Assembly: GCA_963763095.1 (NCBI GenBank)
Contig: CAVXNR010000013.1
Coordinates: 62,001-126,000, forward strand
Direction of reading: 5' to 3'
DNA from: CAVUCH01 sp963763095
Lineage (GTDB): Bacteria; Acidobacteriota; Vicinamibacteria; Vicinamibacterales; JAENWD01
Length of the DNA stretch: 64,000 nt
Position 1 is the stretch's first letter, and each line of letters opens with the position of its first letter. Shown one piece after another: positions 44,733-53,097 of the stretch. The notes under the pieces were generated by a model. That model was not told where the DNA came from, ran no database searches, and saw nothing but the letters and a program-made list of their open reading frames with translations. The position numbers and the translations under genes were made by a program.

Positions 44733-45239
44733 TCAGCTCTGGCCCTGCGGGCTCGCGTCGCCGTCGAACTCTCTGCGCTCCGTGTCCTGGTCGCGTCCGA
44801 CACGCCCAACGGCGATTCTGGCCGAAGCGTAGCTCTCGGGACGCACCGGGGCCGCGGCCATCCCGCGCATCATCGCCAGCTGGCCGACATGTGTCAGCGC
44901 ATCGGCGATCGGCCCCTGGAAGATCATCTCGAGAGGCGGCGGCTCGGTGACGCGGGCGGCGAGCGCGCCGTCGAGCGCCGCCAGGGCACGGAAGAACCGG
45001 TCGACAGCGGCATCCCAGGACGGCTGCGGAGCGGCTTCCCACCGGCGCTCCCCGTGCGCCATCCGCTCGCCCCACTCCATCAGGTCGCCCATGTGCGCGA
45101 CGATGGCCAGTGCCGGCCGGGACTGGGGGGCCGGGCGGAACGCCTCGAAGCCGGGAGGCGGATCGCGGAGCGCCTTCTCGGCCCGGTAGGCCAGCGTCGC
45201 GAGCGTGTGCCGCAGGAAGTCGATTGGTAGTGAGGACAT
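44733..45239 (-). CDS. DinB-like four-helix protein
   Basis: A 168-residue protein with four predicted helices. It has HMGDLMEWGERMA (about residue 50) and a C-terminal HVGQLAMMRGMA, the histidine positions of the DinB/DUF664 metal-binding family. The ATG at 45239 starts MSSLPIDFLRHTL, directly at the first helix. Function unknown; some family members are thiol S-transferases. It lies 24 bp upstream of the amidohydrolase gene on the same strand. Confidence 0.68.
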   Translation of the reverse strand: MSSLPIDFLRHTLATLAYRAEKALRDPPPGFEAFRPAPQSRPALAIVAHMGDLMEWGERMAHGERRWEAAPQPSWDAAVDRFFRALAALDGALAARVTEPPPLEMIFQGPIADALTHVGQLAMMRGMAAAPVRPESYASARIAVGRVGRDQDTERREFDGDASPQGQS

Positions 45240-45680
45240 GCTCCAGATGGTAAGCCTGACGTCTGCCTCGGCCGTTGAGGAGAAGGTCGCAGCATTCGTG
45301 ATGGCGTTCGCGGGCGGCCAGGATGCCGGCACGCCGATCGCGCGGCAGTCGGACGTCCGTGGGCTACCACGGCGAGGATGGCTCCCCATCGGTACTCCCG
45401 CAAAAGCGTCCCTGTTCCGGTTGCGTAATCGTTTACCGGGCGGGTAAGCCGTGTCCCTCCGCGTGGGTGCGAAAATCGCGCGTATTTGCATATGTCCCGA
45501 ATCGAGGAGAGGCCCGCGCGTTGCCTGCGACCTCAGAGACCGCAAAGCGGCGCGGGGGTCCGGACCGAAATCGGTGGTCGTGCGGTACCGGGCGGTCGGC
45601 GGTTAGTTCGCATCACTAGCGGCTGCGCCAAAGCCGCGGCAATGTGCCCCCCTAGCTCGGGCGGTCTCAAAGGAGCGTCC
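45240..45680. other. intergenic region without recognisable gene
   Basis: About 440 bases between the divergent DinB-like and CHRD genes. Open frames here have no coherent protein sequence. An AAGGAG ribosome site precedes the CHRD gene. This is where the compact core layout gives way to the loosely packed accessory region. Confidence 0.5.
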
Positions 45681-46184
45681 ATGCCCGCCAAGTCCATCGT
45701 CCTGTTCGCTGCCCTTCTCGCGGCGGGTTGTTCCAAGTCGAGTCCGGTCCAGCCGGATGCCGGCTCGGGAGACGGAACAACCGCGCTTGTCGTCCCCGAC
45801 CCCGGATCACGGGGAGGTCGGCCCCTCACCGTGACGCTCACGACGGAAGCCGAGGTGCCGGAGTGCACGGAGCCCGCCCCGCCAGGACGTGGAACGGCGG
45901 TGCTCACGTTGAATCCGGGTCTAGGTCAGGTCTGCTGGGTCATCGACGTAGAAGACGTGAACACGAATTTTGTCGGCGCCCACATCCACAGGGCGCCTGC
46001 GGGCGAACCAGGCGCAATTGTCGTTCCGGTTCAGACACCGGATGCGAGTGGCCATTCGGAAGGCTGCACGACCGCTGATCGGGCGCTGGTCAAAGACATC
46101 CTGCAGAACCCGGAGGCGTATTACCTGAACATCCACAACGTGGACTGCCCGCCCGGGGTCGCGCGCGGACAACTGGGGAATTGA
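45681..46184 (+). CDS. CHRD-domain lipoprotein
   Basis: A 167-residue lipoprotein with the lipobox LLAAGC at residues 12-17. The CHRD (chordin-like) domain follows: GRGTAVLTLNPGLGQVCWVID, FVGAHIHRAPAGEPG and a C-terminal AYYLNIHNVDCPPGVARGQL. CHRD proteins are secreted and thought to be structural or binding proteins. AAGGAG lies 6 bases before the ATG. A strong hairpin follows downstream. Confidence 0.82.
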   Translation: MPAKSIVLFAALLAAGCSKSSPVQPDAGSGDGTTALVVPDPGSRGGRPLTVTLTTEAEVPECTEPAPPGRGTAVLTLNPGLGQVCWVIDVEDVNTNFVGAHIHRAPAGEPGAIVVPVQTPDASGHSEGCTTADRALVKDILQNPEAYYLNIHNVDCPPGVARGQLGN

Positions 46185-46265
46185 ACAAGCAGTTTCGACA
46201 ATCCCATGCACCACGCCCGGCCGACCATGGCAGGTCGATGCCGTCGCCTCTACGAAACGCATGGA

Positions 46266-46293
46266 CACCCCTGACGCGGAGGCGTCAGGGGTG
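46266..46293 (+). terminator. 12-bp perfect hairpin downstream of the CHRD gene
   Basis: CACCCCTGACGC and GCGTCAGGGGTG surround a 4-base GGAG loop, about 80 bases after the stop. No T-run follows, so it is a likely but not classical intrinsic terminator. Confidence 0.55.
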
Positions 46294-46365
46294 CACCATC
46301 ATCCCCGCCTGTCAGCGCGCCCGCAGTCGAATCTTGCGGATTGATTTCCACTCGAGGAACAGACG

Positions 46366-46572
46366 ATGACCGCTATCGAGGAGACAGCGAGGGACATCAC
46401 GTTGAAGGTGATTGAGCAGCAGGCCTACGGCCCCATTTCCGATGACGCCAGCGAGGCGATACGGATCGGGGAGTACGCCGTGGCGCTCTACCGCACAATC
46501 CTCGAGGGGGTGCGTGGCGCACATGAGTCCGCCCAAAGCGGTGTCGGGGCGGCGCGGCAGAAGCGAACGTGA
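46366..46572 (+). CDS. small helical protein of unknown function
   Basis: A 68-residue, charged, mainly helical protein (MTAIEETARDITLKVIEQQAYG, broken here after the first helix). No signal peptide is present. A GAGGAACAG stretch lies upstream of the ATG. Regular amphipathic pattern and lack of a better frame support coding, but it could be a fortuitous ORF. Confidence 0.4.
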   Translation: MTAIEETARDITLKVIEQQAYGPISDDASEAIRIGEYAVALYRTILEGVRGAHESAQSGVGAARQKRT

Positions 46573-46614
46573 GCGTGATCCGCCAAACCGGCTCGGATCG
46601 GCTTGCGTAGTGGT

Positions 46615-47075
46615 ATTCCACTGAATCGAGTAAGACGCAACCCCAGCTGTCCCCACACGAGACCGGCAGGCGGACGCCGTCACCGACGCCATTTCGGTGT
46701 CGTCCTCAGCCGACACGCGCAGCGCTTGGATGCCACTGACCGTCGTTCCTGACGCAGGCTCGATCGCCGAGATCGTCGGTGGCGTCGTGTCTCCGAAATG
46801 CAGGGTGAACAGGAGCCGATTGGGCGAGCCGTTCCGGCAGCATGACGCCACGCGTCGCACTGTCGGTCAGCGCCGTGGCGACCTGCGCAGGCGTTGCCGC
46901 AGGGTGCTTCTGCAGGTAGAGCGTAGCGGCTCCCGCCACGTGCGGCGATGCCATCGAGGTCCCGCTCAGAAAGGCCTCGACCGTCGTCGCTCACCGCGTA
47001 CGCGGACACCACGTCCCCGCCCGGAGCGAACAGGCTCCACGCATCTGCCATAGTTGGAGTAGGGCTCACGCGCAT
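46615..47075 (-). pseudogene. C-terminal relic of an S8 subtilase with Ig-like domain
   Basis: Three frames together spell a subtilase C-terminus. ADAWSLFAPGGDVVSAYAV (near 47050-46990) is followed in another frame by FLSGTSMASPHVAGAA with the catalytic Ser (near 46965-46935) and LYLQKHPAATPAQVATAL. A third frame then gives FGDTTPPTISAIEPASGTTV, an Ig-like repeat (46797-46615). At least two frameshifts occur, and the N-terminal Asp and His parts of the triad are missing. It is a decayed secreted protease. Confidence 0.8.
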
Positions 47076-47237
47076 CGCTGGAACCGGAGGCGCCGACTAC
47101 TCGATGTCGGACAATTTCATCTGGTGAGTGTTCATGCATGGGTCACGTTCAGCGCAATTGAGTTGTGCGCTCGCGCGTCTCGTACTCCGGATAGAACTTC
47201 GTTGAGTGTGTTCACGAGTGTCACACGGAGGTGTCAC

Positions 47238-47801
47238 ATGATCCCCTCGTTTGCATTCCGCGATCAGGGTGAGGCGGCGTCCCTGGTGATTTCCTGGAAC
47301 GCGGCGCACGACAGGCTCGGCTACGTCCCCGCTTCGAACTGCGACGCGAACCACTGTGAGATGTGGGTCAGCGCGATTACCGGCGAGACGTTCGCGCATT
47401 CGGGCGCGTACAACGACACGCTCCGATTCTCGTTCGGCGTCGATCGCGAATCGCTCGTCGAGCGGCAAGGGGGCCAGGTCCTGACGCTCGGCGCGTACGT
47501 CCACGAGCCCGCGGGCGACTCGCTCGTCAAAGCCGTGGGCGACGAGCTTCTGCTCTGCGTCGCGGTCGCCGTCCCTTTTCAGGTGCCGTTCAGCGAGATC
47601 GGCGAGTTCGCCTGCTTCCTCGACATCAAAAGGGCCGACGAGCGCATCGATCGGGTGTGGCTGAACAACGGTCCCTGCAACTTCATGCTCGCGGATCTTC
47701 GCAATCACACCATCAACGACGAGTCACACGGCGCGTCGTCTCTCTACCACGTTGCCGAAGCTTCGCCGCTGTTCAACCAGAAGCGGGCGTGCCGGCGATG
47801 A
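47238..47801 (+). CDS. unknown protein whose internal segment is duplicated near 60.4 kb
   Basis: A 187-residue protein without signal peptide, with mixed beta-strand character (SFAFRDQGEAASLVISWNA, LRFSFGVDRESLV, LTLGAYVHEPAGDSLVKAV). GGAGGT lies 5 bases before the ATG at 47238. I recognise no family. Bases 47464-47594 are repeated at 60323-60453 with two mismatches, so the gene or its ancestor has been copied within this region. Function unknown. Confidence 0.6.
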   Translation: MIPSFAFRDQGEAASLVISWNAAHDRLGYVPASNCDANHCEMWVSAITGETFAHSGAYNDTLRFSFGVDRESLVERQGGQVLTLGAYVHEPAGDSLVKAVGDELLLCVAVAVPFQVPFSEIGEFACFLDIKRADERIDRVWLNNGPCNFMLADLRNHTINDESHGASSLYHVAEASPLFNQKRACRR

Positions 47802-47924
47802 CGGTGTTGCCGTGATGAGTGCTTGCGGCAAGCCGTGATGATGCCGACACGGTCCCGTCGTTGGGGGCGCGTCGACGCACGTTGAGCCACCCTCGTACAG
47901 CCCGTGGTGGCGTCGCGGTCGTGC

Positions 47925-48038
47925 CGGCTCGCCGGGCCGATGGCCTTGGCGGCGTGCCTGAGGACGTCAACCTAGCAAACGACCGAACAGCGCGAGGGAA
48001 CTGGCGGGCCGTCTGGGACAAGCTTCGCAACTGGGTGT
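47925..48038. repeat. tRNA-3'-end-associated repeat, copy 1
   Basis: Contains the family core GGCGGCGTGCCTGAGGACGT, CAAACGACCGAACAGCGCGA and then GGCGGGCCGTCTGGGACAAG. It lies in the 806-base gap 47802-48607, which shows no gene. Related copies are at 51.1, 59.4, 60.6 and 60.7 kb. Confidence 0.65.
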
Positions 48039-48607
48039 CTGCGGCAGGGACCTGAGCGATCCGTCCACCCCCGGGTGTCCCGCACGACGCCTTCGGGTGT
48101 CCGTGCCGGGCGCAGCCCGCTGCGCGGACCCGGTCGAGCACCTTGCGCGCCGGTCCTCTGGCCGCTCTCTTCTTCTCGCTGCGCGTGGCGTGGCGGTACG
48201 GCTGCCGCACAGGGTCGCGTGCGCCCTCGCGCTCGGGGGGCCAATCCCCTCGCAGTCGCATCCATGAGTGCTGGCCCGGTGTTCCCTCAGTCTCCAGTGT
48301 TCTTGCTTGCATTTCGCCGCGCCCTGTGCAGAATCTGCATACCGTTGGGCTTCAGACACCGAGGAGCAGTCGATTTTGATGTCGTGCATCGCCTGAGGTG
48401 CGCGTCGCTTCGGGATTCGCCACGCAATCTTGGTTGGTTTGGGTAGTTGGCTGCGTCACGGAGCCGACGCGCAACGCTCGGTCGCGAGGTTTTAGACAGG
48501 CCGAATCACCCATGCGTCGAATGTGTCACGCCAGGTGAGCCCGCCGGGTGTTGCCGCCGGGGTCCCTCGGGAATCGTTCAAACGCCCGCGATACAGAAAG
48601 CGAGACG

Positions 48608-49051
48608 ATGATGACAACGCTGAAGAAGGTGCTCTTGGTCGGCACGCTCGCCACGGCGATCGCCACGCCGGTCATCGGTCAAGTTCACAAGTACTTCACC
48701 CCAGGGTCGGTCTGGACAGTCTCGATGATCCGCATCGCGCCGGGCATGGACCAGATGTACATGGAGTATTTGGATGGCCACTTCAAGAAGGGAGAAGATG
48801 CGCAAGTCAAGGCAGGGTTCCAGAAGTCGTACAAGATCCTCCGAACCCTGGACGACGGCGGCGAGTGGAACCTCTTGATCCTCCGGGAGTACGAGAATCT
48901 GGCGGCCATCGAGTCCAACCTGGAAAAGGCTGACGCGCTGATGCAGCAAGTCGAGGGCACCGACCAGGTTCAAATGCAGGGTTACCAGGATCGCAGCAAG
49001 TACCGGGAGCTCGTTGGAACAAGGTACGCGCGAGAAGTAATCCTCAAGTAG
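48608..49051 (+). CDS. exported protein of unknown function
   Basis: A 147-residue protein with a signal peptide (residues 1-23, ending VIGQ). The mature part is alpha/beta with VWTVSMIRIAPGMDQMYMEYL, KILRTLDDGGEWNLLILREYE and a C-terminal basic end. The pattern resembles dimeric alpha-beta barrel (EthD/Dabb-like) domains, but this is a weak resemblance. Two consecutive ATGs at 48608 and 48611 are both possible starts. Confidence 0.6.
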   Translation: MMTTLKKVLLVGTLATAIATPVIGQVHKYFTPGSVWTVSMIRIAPGMDQMYMEYLDGHFKKGEDAQVKAGFQKSYKILRTLDDGGEWNLLILREYENLAAIESNLEKADALMQQVEGTDQVQMQGYQDRSKYRELVGTRYAREVILK

Positions 49052-49787
49052 GCCGGCTGCCAACACGCCTTTCCGATTCGAGGAATGCTCTCGAACTGAG
49101 GGGCGGTGCCGAGCCGTTATTGGGCTGACTCCGCGATCGAGCTGACAGCGCGAACGCGATTTCGATCGCGCTGCGGCTCATCGCCACACGCCGCGGACAA
49201 TGGCGCGGTGATCGAAGGGCCCCACACGCGAGCAGCGCCGAGACGAAGATTGGGACGCTCACAGGAAGTGGCATCGGTTTCGGCGGGACAGACTTCGCTC
49301 GAGAACTGAGCGCTCGCTTGCCAAGACGAAGCTCGAGGCGTATGCGAGCGACGTCTGGCGGGGTGTCTGGGACGAGTTTTTCGACCTTGGCTCGATGAAG
49401 CCGCCGATGGGGACGTCTCACACGGGTCGCTGCCCTCTCCGTGTCGGGACACCTCGCGAAGCGAAGATCAGGGAGCTGAGGACGCGTCGCGCCGGGAGTG
49501 CCGTTCGTCTCGGCGGCGCGATTCCGCCATCCAGCTCTGGCAGCGAGAGCTGCTCTAACTAAACGAGAGCACGCGTTCCGTAAGGTCTTACCCCGCACGT
49601 AAACACCGTCGAGATTTCGACCGTTGCGATCCGTCACTTTGGCGGGCGATGTGCCGCTCCGGGTGGGTGGGCATCGGGGTTGCTCCCTACGCTCTCGCCT
49701 CGTTCAGAAATGAGGCGCAGGCTGTCGGCCCGGGACCTGAGCGCAGGTGGTTGGTGGGGCCTCATGCCGACACAAGGGAGGACATCA
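49052..49787. other. intergenic region with decayed repeat fragments
   Basis: A 736-base gap. Around 49350-49375 it has GGCGGGGTGTCTGGGACGAG, matching the second half of the tRNA-3'-end-associated repeat. No coherent coding sequence is seen. GGGAGG (49776-49781) is the ribosome site of the next gene. Confidence 0.45.
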
Positions 49788-50888
49788 ATGGCATCTCTCG
49801 TGAGGTGGGAGCGCAGAGTGTTCGTAACGGCCTCCGTGTGCATGGCGGCGTTGGTGGCCATCGTGGCGCCCGCTGCGGCGCAGAAGGACAACGCGTACGT
49901 GCAGCACAACCTGGTGTCCGACACAATGGCGATCCCGGCGGACGCCCACAACATGCAGCTGATCAACAGCTGGGGCATTTCCGCGTCTCCGACCAGCGCG
50001 TGGTGGATCGCCAATGCCGACTCCGGATTCTCGAGCGTGTACAACACCTCGGGCCCGATGCCGGTTCTAGTGCTCACGGTGGTCGTTCCAGGTGAACCGA
50101 CCGGTACGGTCTTCAACGGCGGCTCGGGTTTCCAGGTCGTCAGCGGCATGCCCACAACTGCGGCCCGATTCCTGTTCGCCAGCGAGGACGGCACGATCTC
50201 AGGGTGGAATCCGACGGTGAGCCCGACGCAGGCGATGGTGGTTTTCACGAGCCCCGACGCGGGCGCGAGCTACAAGGGACTCGCGATCGCCTTGAACACG
50301 GTGCGAGGTGATGTGCTCTACGCAGCGGACTTTCACAACGCCCACGTGGACATCATCGGCGCCGACCTGCAGAGGATCGCTGCGCCCGCCGCGTTCGTGG
50401 ATCCGGGCCTGCCCGCCGGCTATGCCCCGTTCGGCATCCAGAACATCAACGGCAGCATCTTCGTGGCCTACGCCAAGCAGGACGAGGACGCCGAAGAAGA
50501 AGTCGCCGGTGCGGGCTTCGGGTTCGTCGACATGTACGACACCGCCGGCACCTTCATCCGTCGGGTAGCGTCCGGCGGCGCGCTCAATGCGCCTTGGGGG
50601 ATGGCGATGGCGCCCGCGGACTTTGGACGCTTCAGCGGCGACCTGCTCGTCGGGAACTTCGGCGACGGGCGGATCAATGCCTTCGACGGCCAAACATTCG
50701 AGCCGAAGGGACATTTGAAGCGGCCCGACCAGAAGCCAATCGTGATCGACGGGCTCTGGGGAATCGGGTTCGGGAATGGCGGTAACGCCGGACCGACGAC
50801 CACCTTGTTCTTCGCGGCGGGCCCTGAGGAGGAGACCCACGGCCTGTTCGGGCGCATCGACGCGAGCACGAGCTCACGCGGACGATGA
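49788..50888 (+). CDS. TIGR03118 family exported beta-propeller protein
   Basis: A 366-residue protein with a signal peptide (about residues 9-32, ending APAAAQ). It then follows the TIGR03118 pattern: YVQHNLVSDT, INSWGISASPTSAWWIANA, FLFASEDGTISGWNP, LYAADFHNAHVDI, NAPWGMAMAPADFGRFSGDLLVGNFGDG is the longest conserved block (abbreviated: APWGMAMAP, LLVGNFGDG). Propeller-like secreted protein of unknown role. GGGAGG is 6 bases before the ATG. A signal peptide, complete length and good ribosome site indicate an intact gene. Confidence 0.85.
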   Translation: MASLVRWERRVFVTASVCMAALVAIVAPAAAQKDNAYVQHNLVSDTMAIPADAHNMQLINSWGISASPTSAWWIANADSGFSSVYNTSGPMPVLVLTVVVPGEPTGTVFNGGSGFQVVSGMPTTAARFLFASEDGTISGWNPTVSPTQAMVVFTSPDAGASYKGLAIALNTVRGDVLYAADFHNAHVDIIGADLQRIAAPAAFVDPGLPAGYAPFGIQNINGSIFVAYAKQDEDAEEEVAGAGFGFVDMYDTAGTFIRRVASGGALNAPWGMAMAPADFGRFSGDLLVGNFGDGRINAFDGQTFEPKGHLKRPDQKPIVIDGLWGIGFGNGGNAGPTTTLFFAAGPEEETHGLFGRIDASTSSRGR

Positions 50889-51065
50889 GACCGCTGCGGT
50901 TCGCAAGCCGACGGGCTTCAGTAACCAGGCGGAGTCGGGCAGCTCAGGTATGAACAGGAGCTGACCATACCCGACACGCAACCGCAGGGCGCTCGATCGG
51001 AGGCGTCCGATCTGGCCGATGTCCTGAAAACTTCTACGGGAGTGTTGGCGAGGTCGCGCCGAGTC

Positions 51066-51130
51066 CGCGGGACTCGGCGGCGCGCCTGAGCACGTCGCCT
51101 CGTCAACAGACCGAGCGACGCGAGGGATGT
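51066..51130. repeat. tRNA-3'-end-associated repeat, copy 2
   Basis: CGCGGGACTCGGCGGCGCGC, CTGAGCACGTCG and CAACAGACCGAGCGACGCGA run directly into the CCA end of the tRNA-Ser relic (minus strand). It therefore sits immediately downstream of a tRNA 3' end. Confidence 0.65.
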
Positions 51131-51212
51131 TGGCGGAGAGAGTGGATTCGAACCCACGGTAGAGTTTGCCCTACACACGCTTTCCAAGGGTGCTCCCTCA
51201 ACCACTCGCACT
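51131..51212 (-). pseudogene. tRNA-Ser(GGA) 3' relic
   Basis: Reading the minus strand, it has GAGTGGTTGAGGGAGCA (D-arm side), anticodon GGA in CTTGGAAAG (plus 51183-51185), a long variable arm, GTGGGTTCGAATCCAC and TCTCTCCGCCA. The 5' acceptor strand expected as GGAGAGA is missing, and one C is lost from the T stem. It is therefore a truncated, non-functional tRNA, as left when an element integrates into a tRNA gene. Confidence 0.75.
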
Positions 51213-51298
51213 GTGCTTGCACGCCGAGCGGTCGCAGCTGCTTCACACCCCCCTGAAGCGTCGGGCACCGAGACGCGTTTGGCAAACCTGGAGAAACC

Positions 51299-52616
51299 AT
51301 GAAGAAAACCGTGGTGATAGGGACAGCACTGCTGTTGGTTCAGATACCGCTGATCGCTCTCGTGCTTTTACAAGAGCGCACGTGGGGTGGTCCGCAATTC
51401 GACGAAGGGTCGGGGGTCGCGACGGCGCCGGACAACAGCGTATATGTGACGGGCACGACTCTCAGCTTCGGCGCCGGCGACCGCGACGCGTTTCTGTTGA
51501 AGTACCGACGCCACCGGCGCGCTCGCGTGGCAACGGACGTTCGGCACCGCACCAAGCGAACCGCTCTTCCGCGCCGATGAATTCGGTCGCGCTGTTGCGG
51601 TATCGCCGGATGGACTAGCGATCTACATCTCCGGACAGTTTGGCAACGGGTCCCTGTTTCTGGCGAGGTTCGATCCGGCGGGCACGCTCGTGTGGCAGCG
51701 TACTTGGGGCGAGAACGGCAGCATTGCCAACGGCGTTGCGGCCACCAATACCGCCGTCTACGTCGCGGGTGCGACCAGCTCGCTCGAGAGGCAGAGCGAC
51801 GCGATCCTGCTGAAGTTCAGTGGCGACGGCACGCTGCAATGGAACATCTCCTGGGGCGGCGAGGGCTTCGACAACGCGCACGACGTCGCCGTAGGGACAA
51901 ATGGCGTCTACTTCTCCGGGGAAACCAACAGCTTCAACGCGAATGACGCGTTCGTCGCCAAGGTGGATACGAACGGGACGGTCTTGTGGGCACGCGACTG
52001 GGCGGCGCTCGATCGCGACGGGTTGCCCGGTCTCACCTCGGCGTTTGGGATGGGCACGACGGCGGACGGCGGCGTCGTTATCACCGGGAACGCGTCCGAT
52101 ATCGGCACGCTCAATAACACCATCCTCGTGAAGTACGACTCGACGGGCACACTCGTGTGGCAAAAAATCGGCGGGCCCGGGTTTGGCGGCGGGCTCGATG
52201 TCGCGGAAGCGGCCGACGGCGCCTTGTTCGTGACCGGCAGCATCCTCGCCAACACGAAAGATCCCGAGGTCTTCGGCGGCTTCGCCTTCATCGCCGAGTT
52301 CGGTGCGGACGGCCGCAAGAAAAAAGCGTCGACGTGGGGCGGCTCGCCCAACGATAGTGCGAGCGGCGAGGGCATTGCCATCAGTCCCAACGGCACCATT
52401 GCCGCCGCGGGGTTCGTCCACGCTCCGCCTTACGTATTCGCCAGCGTCTCGAACAGCAGTCGCGATGCCCGTGCGACGAGCACCGACGTGGTCAGCACAG
52501 CGCCCAACCCTGCCGGTGCGGTGAACACGGACCCTGGGGGCGTCGTGACGACGGCGATTGGCACTGAGACGTACGCGGGCGACACCGAGGCGTTCTTCCT
52601 TCGCCTGCAGCGGTAA
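51299..52616 (+). pseudogene. SBBP/delta-60 repeat beta-propeller, single-base frameshift
   Basis: The first part (51299-51505) has a signal-like MKKTVVIGTALLLVQIPLIA and one propeller repeat ending DAFLLKY. An extra C at 51505/51506 breaks the frame. Skipping it restores DATGALAWQRTFG and a continuous run of repeats (RTWGENGS, DAILLKFSGDGTLQWN, DAFVAKVDTNGTVLWARDW, TILVKYDSTGTLVWQK) to the stop at 52616. The repaired protein would be about 438 residues, a secreted propeller of unknown role. Confidence 0.8.
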
Positions 52617-53097
52617 CGCGGCGGAGCAGGAACGGCAGGTGCTTGGTGCGCTGGTGCGCTCGGTCCGGGGACGTGCGTCGCGTTGGCGCGGCCAAGTGGC
52701 GCTCTCGATCAGTAAGGAGGAGCGGCTGCACGTTTTGCGGAACATCGTCAGCGCCAATCGCGTCGCGCCATAGAATTGGACACGGCTCCGCCGTGTTTAC
52801 TGACGCGGAGCCCGGCAACGGACCGAGCCTGGGAGCGCGAAATCCGCACAAGCGACGAGCCGAACACCGCTTCGCTCGCTGAAGCAAGCACCATTCGGGA
52901 TGCATCGCGTGTGTCGCGTCCATCCCAGGCCGCCTGCACGCCCATCGACGGCGTACGCCGCGAGTGCGAGACCCCCTGACGAACAAGGTACACCAGCCGC
53001 TTGCTCGCCGCGTCACTGCTCGCCGCGTCACTCACACGTGGAGAGGTGCCGGTGCTAGAATGTCCGCCCGCTCCAGCCAGTCCTGATCGCGTGTGCG
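52617..53097. other. intergenic region with hairpin, tandem 15-mer and -10 box
   Basis: A 481-base gap. A 7-bp hairpin ACACGGC/GCCGTGT lies at 52780-52796. A 15-bp tandem repeat (GCTCGCCGCGTCACT, twice) lies at 53003-53032. TAGAAT at 53056-53061 is a plausible -10 box for the following gene. No coding sequence is recognised. Confidence 0.45.
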
